Shown piece after piece: positions 11,289-18,979 of a DNA stretch of 64,000 nucleotides. Positions within the stretch are counted from its first letter, which is position 1, and each line of letters begins with the position of its first letter. A program made the translations under genes and the position numbers. The DNA is from Parvibaculum sp045863935 (GTDB lineage: Bacteria > Pseudomonadota > Alphaproteobacteria > Parvibaculales > Parvibaculaceae): NCBI RefSeq assembly GCF_045863935.1, contig NZ_BTVP01000014.1, forward strand, positions 20,879 through 84,878, in the 5' to 3' direction. The notes under the pieces are model-generated. The model saw only the letters and a program-made list of their open reading frames with translations. It had not been told where the DNA came from and made no database searches.

Positions 11289-11423
11289 TTATTCCGCTGC
11301 CGGTTTCGTTGCTCTGAAGCGGGCGAGAAGAGGAAAGGGGAGATAGGCGAGGAATATCAGAAGCACCGCCGCGAGGAGCAAGCGTCCATCAGCGCCCTGC
11401 GCCGGCCGCCAGTCGCCGTGCGG
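11289..11423 (-). CDS. possible small single-span membrane protein downstream of cobT
   Basis: In the 176 bases between cobT and the MATE gene a reading frame encodes a hydrophobic segment followed by a basic tail (LLLAAVLLIFLAYLPFPLL then ARFRATKPAAE). No ATG is available. The boundary given is approximate: a TTG just after the cobT stop, or a TTG inside cobT at 11471, could start it, and neither has a strong ribosome site. It may be a small membrane peptide translated by coupling to cobT, or chance. Confidence 0.25.
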   Translation of the reverse strand, partial: PHGDWRPAQGADGRLLLAAVLLIFLAYLPFPLLARFRATKPAAE

Positions 11424-13275
11424 TGCGCTGGGTTCGCCGCTTGCTCGTTTCGTCCTCGAAAAGCTCCGCAAGCTTTTCCGTCATCGCGCCGCCAAGCTGC
11501 TCGGCATCCACGATGGTGACGGCGCGGCGATAGTAGCGTGTGACATCGTGGCCGATGCCGATGGCGATCAGCTCGACCGGCGATTGCGTCTCGATCTGCT
11601 CGATCACGCTTCGCAGGTGCTTTTCGAGATAGTTGCCCGCGTTGACGGAGAGGGTCGAGTCGTCGACCGGGGCACCGTCGGAAATCACCATCAGGATGCG
11701 CCGCTGCTCGGGGCGGCCGAGCAGGCGGTTATGCGCCCAGATGAGCGCCTCGCCGTCGATGTTTTCCTTCAACAGGCCTTCGCGCATCATCAGGCCGAGA
11801 TTGCGCCTCCCGCGCCGCCAGGGAGTGTCGGCTGCCTTGTAGATGATGTGCCTGAGATCGTTCAGGCGGCCCGGCTGGGCGGGTTTTCCGTCGGCAAGCC
11901 AGCGCTCCCGCGATTGGCCGCCCTTCCAGGCGCGGGTGGTGAAGCCGAGTATTTCGACCTTCACCGCGCAACGCTCCAGCGTGCGGGCCAGAATATCGGC
12001 GCACATGGCGGCGACCGTGATCGGGCGGCCGCGCATCGACCCTGAATTGTCGAGCAGCAGCGTCACAACCGTGTCGCGGAAATCCATGTCGTGCTCGACC
12101 TTGTAGGCGAGCGGCAGCGTCGGGTCGACGACCGCGCGGGTGAGGCGTGCCGCGTCGAGGATGCCTTCCTCGAGGTCGAACTCCCATGTGCGGTTCTGCT
12201 GGGCGAGCAGGCGGCGCTGCAGCTTGTTGGCGAGCCGCGAGACGACGCCCTGCATCTGCTGAAGCTGCTGATCGAGATACTGGCGCAGGCGCGTCAGTTC
12301 CTCGATGTCGCACAAGTCTTCCGCGGAGATGATTTCGTCGAATTGCGGCGTGAATATCTTGTACGAGGGCTGACGGTTGCGGTCGTCGCCCTGCTGGTTC
12401 GGGCGCCAAAGTTGGTTGCCGTCGCTCGTCTCGTCCGTGTCGCCATCCATCGGCACATCGTCCGACTCGACTTCGACGGTCTGCTCGTCGCCTTCCTCGC
12501 CTTCGCCCTCGGCATATTCGACCTGCTCGGCCGAAGAACCATCGGGCTGTTCGGCTTCGCCGGACTGGCTCTGGTCGGAGCTGTCCTCGCTATCGCCTTC
12601 CTGATCCTCCGCGTCCTCGGAGGACTGATCCGGCGCTTCGCCCAACTCGTCGCCCATGTCGAGATCGACGAGAATGTCGCGCGTTGCGCGCGCGAAGGCC
12701 GCCTGATCCTCGATCAGGTCCTGAAGACGGTCGAGGTCCGATCCCGCCTTTTCCTCGATCCAGGGGCGCCACTGGTCCACGAGCTTCTGTGCGGAGGGCG
12801 GCGGGGCTTCGCCCGTCAGCTTTTCGCGCACGACCATGGCCACGGCTTCAGAGAGCGGGGCCTCATCGCGGGAAGTGATCCGGTCGTAGCCGCGCGCGGC
12901 GCAGCGCTGTTCAAGCGCGGCGGCGAGGTTTCTCGCCATGCCGGCCATCTGGTTCGCGCCGATCGCCTCGCAGCGCGCCTGTTCGACAGCGTCGAAAACG
13001 GCAAGCGCATTGCCGCCTTCGGGCTGGAGGTGCGCGTTCACCTTTTCGTCGTGATGGGCGAGGCGAAGGGCATAGGCGTCCGATACGCCGCGCACCTGCG
13101 CCACTTCCTCGGGCGGCAGGTTGCGGCTCGGCATGGGCAGGCGCGCGCGCAGGCCCCGAAGGCCCGGCGCTTCCGTGCCGAAAGTGACGTTGAGCTCCGG
13201 CTGCTCCGCAATGGTGCGCATCGTCATGCTGAGCGCACGCTTGAACGGTTCGACCGGGCTTTCCTTTGAACTCAT
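11389..13275 (-). CDS. cobT: cobaltochelatase subunit CobT
   Basis: A 628-residue subunit of the aerobic (CobNST) cobalt chelatase, which inserts Co2+ into hydrogenobyrinate diamide in cobalamin synthesis. The N-terminal domain (~1-200) is followed by a strongly acidic stretch (~205-285, Glu/Asp/Ser/Gln rich) and a C-terminal von Willebrand A domain with an intact MIDAS motif (DNSGSMRG, residues 409-416; ISDGAP later). I start at 13275 (MSSKESPVEPFKRAL), the family start. cobS lies 76 bases upstream on the same strand; the large subunit gene cobN is not in this window. Co-location with scpA/meaB suggests the product is used by methylmalonyl-CoA mutase. Confidence 0.96.
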   Translation of the reverse strand: MSSKESPVEPFKRALSMTMRTIAEQPELNVTFGTEAPGLRGLRARLPMPSRNLPPEEVAQVRGVSDAYALRLAHHDEKVNAHLQPEGGNALAVFDAVEQARCEAIGANQMAGMARNLAAALEQRCAARGYDRITSRDEAPLSEAVAMVVREKLTGEAPPPSAQKLVDQWRPWIEEKAGSDLDRLQDLIEDQAAFARATRDILVDLDMGDELGEAPDQSSEDAEDQEGDSEDSSDQSQSGEAEQPDGSSAEQVEYAEGEGEEGDEQTVEVESDDVPMDGDTDETSDGNQLWRPNQQGDDRNRQPSYKIFTPQFDEIISAEDLCDIEELTRLRQYLDQQLQQMQGVVSRLANKLQRRLLAQQNRTWEFDLEEGILDAARLTRAVVDPTLPLAYKVEHDMDFRDTVVTLLLDNSGSMRGRPITVAAMCADILARTLERCAVKVEILGFTTRAWKGGQSRERWLADGKPAQPGRLNDLRHIIYKAADTPWRRGRRNLGLMMREGLLKENIDGEALIWAHNRLLGRPEQRRILMVISDGAPVDDSTLSVNAGNYLEKHLRSVIEQIETQSPVELIAIGIGHDVTRYYRRAVTIVDAEQLGGAMTEKLAELFEDETSKRRTQRTARRLAAGAGR

Positions 13276-13314
13276 GATGCCGTCAGTTCTTTGCTCGCCG
13301 GTTCCGGATATTAT

Positions 13315-13337
13315 CCCCTCCGCCGATGGCGGAGGGG
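13315..13337. repeat. perfect inverted repeat between cobS and cobT
   Basis: CCCCTCCGCC and GGCGGAGGGG form a perfect 10-bp stem around GAT in the 76-base gap between cobS and cobT. There is no following T run, so it is not a classical terminator. It could stabilise or attenuate the cobS transcript, or be a short REP-like element. Confidence 0.6.
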
Positions 13338-13351
13338 AACAGGGCTTGCCG

Positions 13352-14347
13352 TCAGGCGACCTTGATGTTCGCCGCGGAGTCGGGAAGATCCTGACCGAAG
13401 CAGCGCTGGTAGAACTCCGCGACCGTCGCGCGTTCCAGCTCGTCGCATTTGTTGAGGAAGGTGACGCGGAAGGCGAAGCCGACATCGCCGCCGAAGATGC
13501 GCGCGTTTTCGGCCCAGGTGAGCACGGTGCGCGGGCTCATCACGGTCGAGATGTCGCCATTGATGAAGGCCGAACGCGAAAGGTCGGCGACGCGCACCAT
13601 GGCGGAGATCTGCTTGCGGCCTTCCTCGGTGTCATAGCTCTTCAGCTTGGAGAGCATGATGTTCACTTCTTCGGCATGCGGCAGATAGTTCAGCGTGGTC
13701 ACGATGTTCCAGCGGTCCATCTGGCCCTGGTTGATCTGCTGCGTGCCGTGATAGAGGCCCGACGTGTCGCCAAGGCCGACCGTGTTCGCCGTGGCGAAGA
13801 GGCGGAACGCCGGGTGCGGACGGATGACGCGGTTCTGGTCGAGCAGCGTCAGCTTGCCCGATGCTTCGAGCACGCGCTGGATCACGAACATGACGTCCGG
13901 GCGGCCGGCGTCGTATTCGTCGAAGACGAGCGCGACGGGGTGCTGCAGCGCCCAGGGAAGGATGCCTTCGCGGAATTCGGTGATCTGCTTGCCTTCTTTC
14001 AGCACGATCGCGTCCTTGCCGACAAGGTCGATGCGGCTGATGTGGCTGTCGAGATTGATGCGGACGCAGGGCCAGTTGAGGCGCGCCGCTACCTGCTCGA
14101 TATGCGTGGACTTGCCGGTGCCGTGATAGCCCTGGACGATGACGCGGCGGTTGAAGGCAAAGCCCGCCAGCAGCGCGATCGTCGTGTCCTTGTCGAACAG
14201 GTAATCGGGATCGAAATCGGGCACGTACTCGTTCGGCTCCGAAAACGCCGGTACTTCCATGTCGATGTCGATCTTGAACACTTCCCGGGCGGAGACCTTC
14301 TTGTCCGGGAGATTTTCCGACATGCCGTTTCTCGCTTCGAAGCTCAT
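13352..14347 (-). CDS. cobS: cobaltochelatase subunit CobS
   Basis: A 331-residue AAA+ ATPase that works with CobT as the ATP-driven part of the aerobic cobalt chelatase. Walker A is GYHGTGKST (residues 73-81), Walker B is LVFDEYDAG (~142-150), and the sensor segment FATANTVGLGD follows. The N-terminal FDPDYLFDKDTTIALLAGFAFNRRVIVQG is typical. The start could be 14347 or the ATG eight codons downstream (MSENLPDKK); I keep the longer. It is followed by cobT and preceded by the J-domain gene 139 bases upstream, a common alphaproteobacterial order. Confidence 0.96.
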   Translation of the reverse strand: MSFEARNGMSENLPDKKVSAREVFKIDIDMEVPAFSEPNEYVPDFDPDYLFDKDTTIALLAGFAFNRRVIVQGYHGTGKSTHIEQVAARLNWPCVRINLDSHISRIDLVGKDAIVLKEGKQITEFREGILPWALQHPVALVFDEYDAGRPDVMFVIQRVLEASGKLTLLDQNRVIRPHPAFRLFATANTVGLGDTSGLYHGTQQINQGQMDRWNIVTTLNYLPHAEEVNIMLSKLKSYDTEEGRKQISAMVRVADLSRSAFINGDISTVMSPRTVLTWAENARIFGGDVGFAFRVTFLNKCDELERATVAEFYQRCFGQDLPDSAANIKVA

Positions 14348-14486
14348 CTTTGTCCTACTTCCGTGCCCTGGATATACAGGCCGGCTTTGATGGCCGGGTA
14401 CTCAATCAAAAATGCGGCGCGCGCGCCCTCGGGCCGCGTACCGCCCGGACCGGCGGTTCTTCCGGACCTGCCTTCGCCGCTCCCGC

Positions 14487-15173
14487 CTATGAGCAGAAGC
14501 CGCTTTTGCGGAGGTAATCGTAGGCCTGGATGACCTTGCGCAGACGCTCCTCGGCAGACCTGTCCCCGCCATTGGCGTCCGGGTGGTGCCTTTTTACCAG
14601 TTCCTTATACCGTGCCTTGATCTCGTTCAAGGACGCGGTCGCGGGCAGGTCCAGCGTGTCCAGCGCCTGTTGCTCCAAAGCCCGCGGCTTCCGCCGCGTT
14701 TCCTGCCGTTCATGGGCATCCGGCCCGACCGTTTCGTCAAAAAAGCCAAACGTATCGCGAAAAGGCGACTCCCGCCGGAACCTTGCCGCGAAAGGCGAGC
14801 CGAAGGCCGCATTGGCCGCGTTGACGCCCAGATTCCAGGTCGGCCGGTGCCCGGTCAACGCCTCCCTCTGGAAGGCGGCGACATCGGCGTCGCTCATGCC
14901 CTTGAAGAAGTCGTAGTTCCGGTTGAACTCGCGAATGTGGTCCTCGCAGAACCAAATGTATTGCCCGTCGGCGGCGGCTCCATCGAGCGGGTGCTTCGAG
15001 CCGGGCTCGGCGCGCGGCGCGCGGAACGTGCCGGTCTCGCGGCAGCCGGCCCACTCGCAGCGCTTCGGCGGCTGTTCCCGCTTCATGCGCCGGACATGCG
15101 GGGGCTCTTCGACGCCGCGGCGTTTTCGGGGAGCGATCCGGATCGAATCGAAATATTTCGAGTTCAGCTTCAC
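14487..15173 (-). CDS. J-domain (DnaJ-like) protein
   Basis: A 228-residue soluble protein. The C-terminal ~65 residues form a J domain (TLDLPATASLNEIKARYKELVKRHHPDANGG) with the HPD motif that stimulates Hsp70/DnaK. The N-terminal part holds a probable metal site: CEWAGC at about residues 39-44, and later FCEDH. I chose the GTG at 15173 because relatives begin with (M/V)KLNSKYFD; the TTG ten codons upstream is less likely. It is probably a specialised co-chaperone. It lies upstream of cobS on the same strand and is divergent from bolA. Confidence 0.85.
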   Translation of the reverse strand: MKLNSKYFDSIRIAPRKRRGVEEPPHVRRMKREQPPKRCEWAGCRETGTFRAPRAEPGSKHPLDGAAADGQYIWFCEDHIREFNRNYDFFKGMSDADVAAFQREALTGHRPTWNLGVNAANAAFGSPFAARFRRESPFRDTFGFFDETVGPDAHERQETRRKPRALEQQALDTLDLPATASLNEIKARYKELVKRHHPDANGGDRSAEERLRKVIQAYDYLRKSGFCS

Positions 15174-15256
15174 GGGCAAATTATGTGTTGGCGGCGGCGG
15201 CAAAACAAGGAAGCATGGCGCGCCTCGGGTTAACGATTAGCGTAACGGGTCGGTTC

Positions 15257-15535
15257 ATGTCGGTCGCGGAGACCATACGCCGCAAGCTTGAAGCCGCGCT
15301 TCTGCCGGAGCGGCTGGAGATAGTGGACGAGTCCCACCTCCACAAGGGTCATGCCGGTCATCGGCCGGAAGGCGAAACGCATTTCCGGCTGACGGTCGTC
15401 TCTGCGGGCTTTGCGGGAAAGTCCCGCGTCGAGCGCCAGCGGCTCGTCACGGCCGCGCTCAAGGACGAGATGGGAGCGCCCATCCACGCTCTTTCCATGA
15501 AAACGCTGACGCCCGAGGAAGCAAAAGCTTCCTGA
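15257..15535 (+). CDS. bolA: BolA family protein
   Basis: A 92-residue BolA/YrbA fold protein. The signature VDESHLHKGHAGHRPEGETHFRLTVVS carries the conserved histidines used with monothiol glutaredoxins to hold a [2Fe-2S] cluster; a C-terminal GAPIHALSMKTLTPEEA follows. The start at 15257 gives the family length. The stop codon abuts the stop of the convergent corC-like gene with no base between. Role: probably iron-sulfur trafficking or iron-dependent regulation. Confidence 0.93.
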   Translation: MSVAETIRRKLEAALLPERLEIVDESHLHKGHAGHRPEGETHFRLTVVSAGFAGKSRVERQRLVTAALKDEMGAPIHALSMKTLTPEEAKAS

Positions 15536-16828
15536 TCAATTGCCGGCTCCTGCCTTCAACCCCCGCGCGGGCGTCACGCGAAGCTGCGCGATCTGGTTGC
15601 GATGGCGCCGCGTGATCTCGAAGCGGAAGCCGTGGAAAGTAAAGGCTTGTCCGACATCGGGAATGGTGCGCGCTTCGTGAATGACGAGACCGGCGATCGT
15701 CGTCGCCTCGTCGTCGGGCAGCGACCAGTCGAGCGCCCGGTTGAGGTCGCGAATCGGCACGGAACCGCTCACAACGATCGAGCCGTCCGGCTGCACGCGC
15801 AGGCCGGCGACTTCGATATCGTGTTCGTCGGAAATTTCGCCGACGATCTCCTCAAGAATGTCCTCAAGCGTGATCAGGCCCATCAACACGCCGTATTCGT
15901 CGACGACGAGCGCGAAGTGGGACCTCTGCTTGAGGAAGGCGTTGAGCTGGTCCTGCAGCGTCGTCGTGTCAGGCACGAACCAGGGTTTTGTCGCAACCGC
16001 CAGGATGTCCACCGCGTCGGGCTGCCAGTTCACGCCGGCCAGCGCCCGAAGCAGGTCCTTTGCATGCAGCACGCCGATGATGTTTTCCTGTTCGTCGCGC
16101 CAGAGTGGAATGCGCGTATGAGGGCTCGCCAGAACCTGCGAGACGATTTCGCTGTTTGTTTGCGCGGCATCGATCATCGCAATGTTCTTGCGATGAACCA
16201 TGATGTCGCTGACTTCGAGATCCCGCAGGTCGAGAATGCCGCCCAGCATGTCCCGGTCGATCTTCACCACGCTGCCTTCATAGTGATGAAGGTTGATGGC
16301 GCCGCGCAGTTCCTCATGTGCCGAAAGAACCTGTGCCTGGTCGTCGACGTCGTATCCGAAAATGCGAAACGTGTTGCGCACGATGAACTGAACGGCAGCC
16401 GTCACCGGGCCGAACAGATAGATGATGAACCGCAAGGGCTGCACCACCGCAAGCGCAACGCGGTCCGTGTTCGTGATCGCGAATGTCTTCGGTGCGACCT
16501 CCGCGAAGACGAGAACGACGGCCGTCATCACCAGCGTTGCATAGACGACGCCGGCATCGCCGAAGAGGGCGAGGAAAAGGCTGGTCGCCAGGGCCGATGC
16601 CAGAATATTGACGAGGTTGTTGCCAAGCAGGATCGCGCCGATCAGCCTTTCGCGGTCCTCGGTCAGGTGCAGCACGCGTCGCGCGCGCTTGTTTCCCTCT
16701 TCGGCGAGACGATGCATGCGCGCGCGCGAGGCAGCCGTGAGCGCCGTTTCCGAGCCTGAGAAAAAGGCGGAAAAGAGCAGCAGCAACACGATGGCGGCGA
16801 GAATGACGCCGAGACCGAGCGAAACCAT
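15536..16828 (-). CDS. hemolysin-family CNNM/CorC-type membrane protein (DUF21-CBS-CorC)
   Basis: A 430-residue protein with an N-terminal DUF21 domain of about four membrane segments (~1-180, SAFFSGSETALTAASRARMHRLAEEG), a CBS pair (~205-330, with RIPLWRDEQENIIGVLHAKDLL and FALVVDEYGVLMGLITLEDILEEIVGEI) and a C-terminal CorC/HlyC domain (~345-425). Such proteins are linked to Mg2+/Co2+ transport or tolerance. I start at 16828 (MVSLGLG); the upstream extension overlaps aroB. It is third in the aroK-aroB operon, one base after aroB. Confidence 0.93.
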   Translation of the reverse strand: MVSLGLGVILAAIVLLLLFSAFFSGSETALTAASRARMHRLAEEGNKRARRVLHLTEDRERLIGAILLGNNLVNILASALATSLFLALFGDAGVVYATLVMTAVVLVFAEVAPKTFAITNTDRVALAVVQPLRFIIYLFGPVTAAVQFIVRNTFRIFGYDVDDQAQVLSAHEELRGAINLHHYEGSVVKIDRDMLGGILDLRDLEVSDIMVHRKNIAMIDAAQTNSEIVSQVLASPHTRIPLWRDEQENIIGVLHAKDLLRALAGVNWQPDAVDILAVATKPWFVPDTTTLQDQLNAFLKQRSHFALVVDEYGVLMGLITLEDILEEIVGEISDEHDIEVAGLRVQPDGSIVVSGSVPIRDLNRALDWSLPDDEATTIAGLVIHEARTIPDVGQAFTFHGFRFEITRRHRNQIAQLRVTPARGLKAGAGN

Positions 16829-16829
16829 T

Positions 16830-17948
16830 TTACGCGGGCTCCCTCTCCCGCAGCAGGGCCCGAAGCTTGTCGGGGTCGACGTCGCGAGTGACGAAGGCAT
16901 CGCCGATCCCGCGGACGAGGATGAAGGTGAGCTTGCCGTCGACGACTTTCTTGTCCTGTCCCATCAGCGCGATGAGCCCGTCCGCGTCCGGCAGCGTGCC
17001 CGGAATGTCGGCGAGCGAGCAGGGCAGTCCGGCACGGGCGAGGTGCTGGCGCACGCGCACCGCGTCCTGTCCCGGGCAGAGGCCGAGCCGCGCGGAAAGC
17101 TCGAACGCAAGCGCCATGCCCACGGCGACGCCTTCGCCATGCACGAGACGATCCGAGAAGCCGGTCGCAGCCTCGAGCGCATGTCCGAAAGTGTGGCCGA
17201 GATTGAGCAGCGCGCGCACGCCGCTTTCGCGTTCGTCGGCAGCGACGGTCGCAGCCTTCGCCTCGCAGCTCTTCACGATTGCCTGAATGCGCGTTTCGAC
17301 GTCGCCTTCCTTCAGCCGGTCGAGATTGGCTTCCAGCCAGTCGAAGAAATCGCGGTCGCCGATCAGTCCGTATTTGACGACTTCGGCATAGCCCGCGAGG
17401 AACTCGCGCATCGGCAAGGTGGCGAGGGCGTCCGTATCGGCAAGCACGAGGCGCGGCTGGTGGAAGGCGCCTGCGAGGTTCTTCCCGTGCTTCGTGTTGA
17501 TGCCGGTCTTGCCGCCGACGGAACTGTCCACCTGGGAAAGCAGCGTCGTCGGGATCTGCGCGAAATCGACGCCGCGCCGCAGGATTGACGCCGCAAAGCC
17601 GGTGAGGTCGCCGATCACGCCGCCGCCCAGCGCGATCACGAGGTTGCCGCGTTCGATCTCCTCGCCGAGCAGCCATTCGGTCAGCTTCTCAAGCTGGGCA
17701 AAGGATTTCGTGCTCTCGCCCGCGGGCAGGCGAATGGCGGAGTGGCGGATGCCTGCCGCGTCGAGGCTCTTTTCCAGCGTCGGCAGGTGAAGTCTTGCCA
17801 CGGTCTCGTCGGTTACGATGGCGACGCGCTTGCGGCGGAGAAGCGGGGCGAGATGCGCGCCCGCGGCCGCGATGAGGCCCGGTCCGACGAAAATGTCGTA
17901 GGCCCGGTCACCGAGGTCGACCCTCACTTTTTTTGCACTGTCAGTCAT
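16830..17948 (-). CDS. aroB: 3-dehydroquinate synthase
   Basis: A 372-residue enzyme converting DAHP to 3-dehydroquinate, second step of the shikimate pathway; NAD+ and a divalent metal are cofactors. Typical motifs are ALGGGVIGDLTGFAAS (NAD binding, ~107-122), PTTLLSQVDSSVGGKTGINTKHGKNLAGAFHQP, and the metal-binding region with AEVVKYGLI and NLGHTFGHALE. Its ATG overlaps the aroK stop by four bases, so translation is coupled. The corC-like gene follows after one base. Confidence 0.97.
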   Translation of the reverse strand: MTDSAKKVRVDLGDRAYDIFVGPGLIAAAGAHLAPLLRRKRVAIVTDETVARLHLPTLEKSLDAAGIRHSAIRLPAGESTKSFAQLEKLTEWLLGEEIERGNLVIALGGGVIGDLTGFAASILRRGVDFAQIPTTLLSQVDSSVGGKTGINTKHGKNLAGAFHQPRLVLADTDALATLPMREFLAGYAEVVKYGLIGDRDFFDWLEANLDRLKEGDVETRIQAIVKSCEAKAATVAADERESGVRALLNLGHTFGHALEAATGFSDRLVHGEGVAVGMALAFELSARLGLCPGQDAVRVRQHLARAGLPCSLADIPGTLPDADGLIALMGQDKKVVDGKLTFILVRGIGDAFVTRDVDPDKLRALLREREPA

Positions 17949-18568
17949 TTATGGGCACCGGCATGAGCTTCGCCGGCGTGTTCCTCGCGGAACCGCTCCA
18001 GCTCTTCGACGACCTGCTCGACAACCGCATCATGCGGTCCTTCGAGGCTCTCGATCGTAATGTCTGCCCCGGCATAGACGGGGTAACGTTCATCCATCAG
18101 TCTCTTCATCGTTTCGCGGGGATCGCCCGACCGGAGCAGCGGCCGGTCGCCGCGCTTGCCGACACGTTTCATCAGCACGTCGAGATCGGCTTTCAGCCAG
18201 ACGGAGATGCCGCGCGCCGCGATATTGGCACGGGTGAGCGGGTCCATGAAGGCGCCGCCTCCGGTTGCGAGCACACAAGGGCCTTCGCCCAGCAGCCTCG
18301 CGATCACGCGGCGTTCGCCGGCGCGAAAGGTGGGCTCGCCCCTTCGTTCGAAGATTTCGGGAATGGTCTCGCCGGCCGCCTTCTCTATTTCGGCATCCGT
18401 GTCCACAAATGCAAGATCGAGGCGGCGCGCCAGCCTGCGGCCGACCGTGGTCTTTCCGGCTCCCATCAGGCCGACAAGAACGATCGAGCGCTCGCCGAGC
18501 GGCACGGAGGAGAGCGCCTCGGTCTCGTCCTTGTCGTCGTCACTATTATCGTCGCTGGCGTTGCTCAT
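17945..18568 (-). CDS. aroK: shikimate kinase
   Basis: A 207-residue P-loop kinase phosphorylating shikimate at the 3-hydroxyl. Walker A is GLMGAGKTT (33-41); FVDTDAEIEKAAG carries the shikimate/Mg-binding aspartates and FRAGERRVI plus LATGGGAF the substrate arginine and glycine motif. The first ~25 residues are an acidic extension beyond the usual start. It is the first gene of the aroK-aroB-corC operon and divergent from the 47-residue membrane gene. Confidence 0.96.
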   Translation of the reverse strand: MSNASDDNSDDDKDETEALSSVPLGERSIVLVGLMGAGKTTVGRRLARRLDLAFVDTDAEIEKAAGETIPEIFERRGEPTFRAGERRVIARLLGEGPCVLATGGGAFMDPLTRANIAARGISVWLKADLDVLMKRVGKRGDRPLLRSGDPRETMKRLMDERYPVYAGADITIESLEGPHDAVVEQVVEELERFREEHAGEAHAGAHK

Positions 18569-18652
18569 TCCGCTCGTCCGGCCTCCGGCCTGTCGGCCAT
18601 TGTGGCCGCCTTAACCTTGTTGGCCTAGTCTCCCGGTCTTCCGCCCGGAAGA

Positions 18653-18685
18653 AACCCCGAATCGTAAACGATCGTTAACGGGGTT
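18653..18685. promoter_or_regulatory. palindromic sequence in the divergent region upstream of aroK
   Basis: The 18-base core at 18663-18680 (CGTAAACGATCGTTAACG) is a palindrome apart from one mismatched pair, with a perfect centre AACGATCGTT, and AACCCCG/CGGGGTT flank it. It lies in the 267-base region between aroK (minus) and the small membrane gene (plus), where an operator would be expected. It could bind a dimeric regulator. No factor can be named from the sequence. Confidence 0.4.
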
Positions 18686-18835
18686 GCAGCCGGTCAGGGC
18701 TGTAGATAAGGCCTTGCGAAGGCAGAGTCGCGCCCAAATTTCGCCGCAAGCGGGCCGTAAGGCTGGAGAACTGTCCCGGCGGCATGAACCCGAAGGCCGA
18801 GGCCTCGCGGTCCCGAGCCACAAGAAGGAAGAATC

Positions 18836-18979
18836 ATGAGCCGTGCTACCAGCTTTCTCGTCCTCGCCGTCGTCCTCGTGGGCGCGGTGGTGGGCGGGCT
18901 GTTTTATCTGGACCAGGCCGTGAAGCCGCAGGCCCAGACAGTGGAGAAGGTTCTCCCGAATGACCAGTTCTCGCGTTAA
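18836..18979 (+). CDS. 47-residue single-span membrane protein
   Basis: A short gene with N-terminal membrane segment (FLVLAVVLVGAVVGGLFYL, residues ~7-25) and a short polar tail (DQAVKPQAQTVEKVLPNDQFSR). GAAGGAAGAATC precedes the ATG, a good ribosome site. Its last 20 bases overlap the start of the 656-residue exported protein gene in another frame, so the two are probably translationally coupled and work together. I do not recognise the family. Confidence 0.7.
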   Translation: MSRATSFLVLAVVLVGAVVGGLFYLDQAVKPQAQTVEKVLPNDQFSR

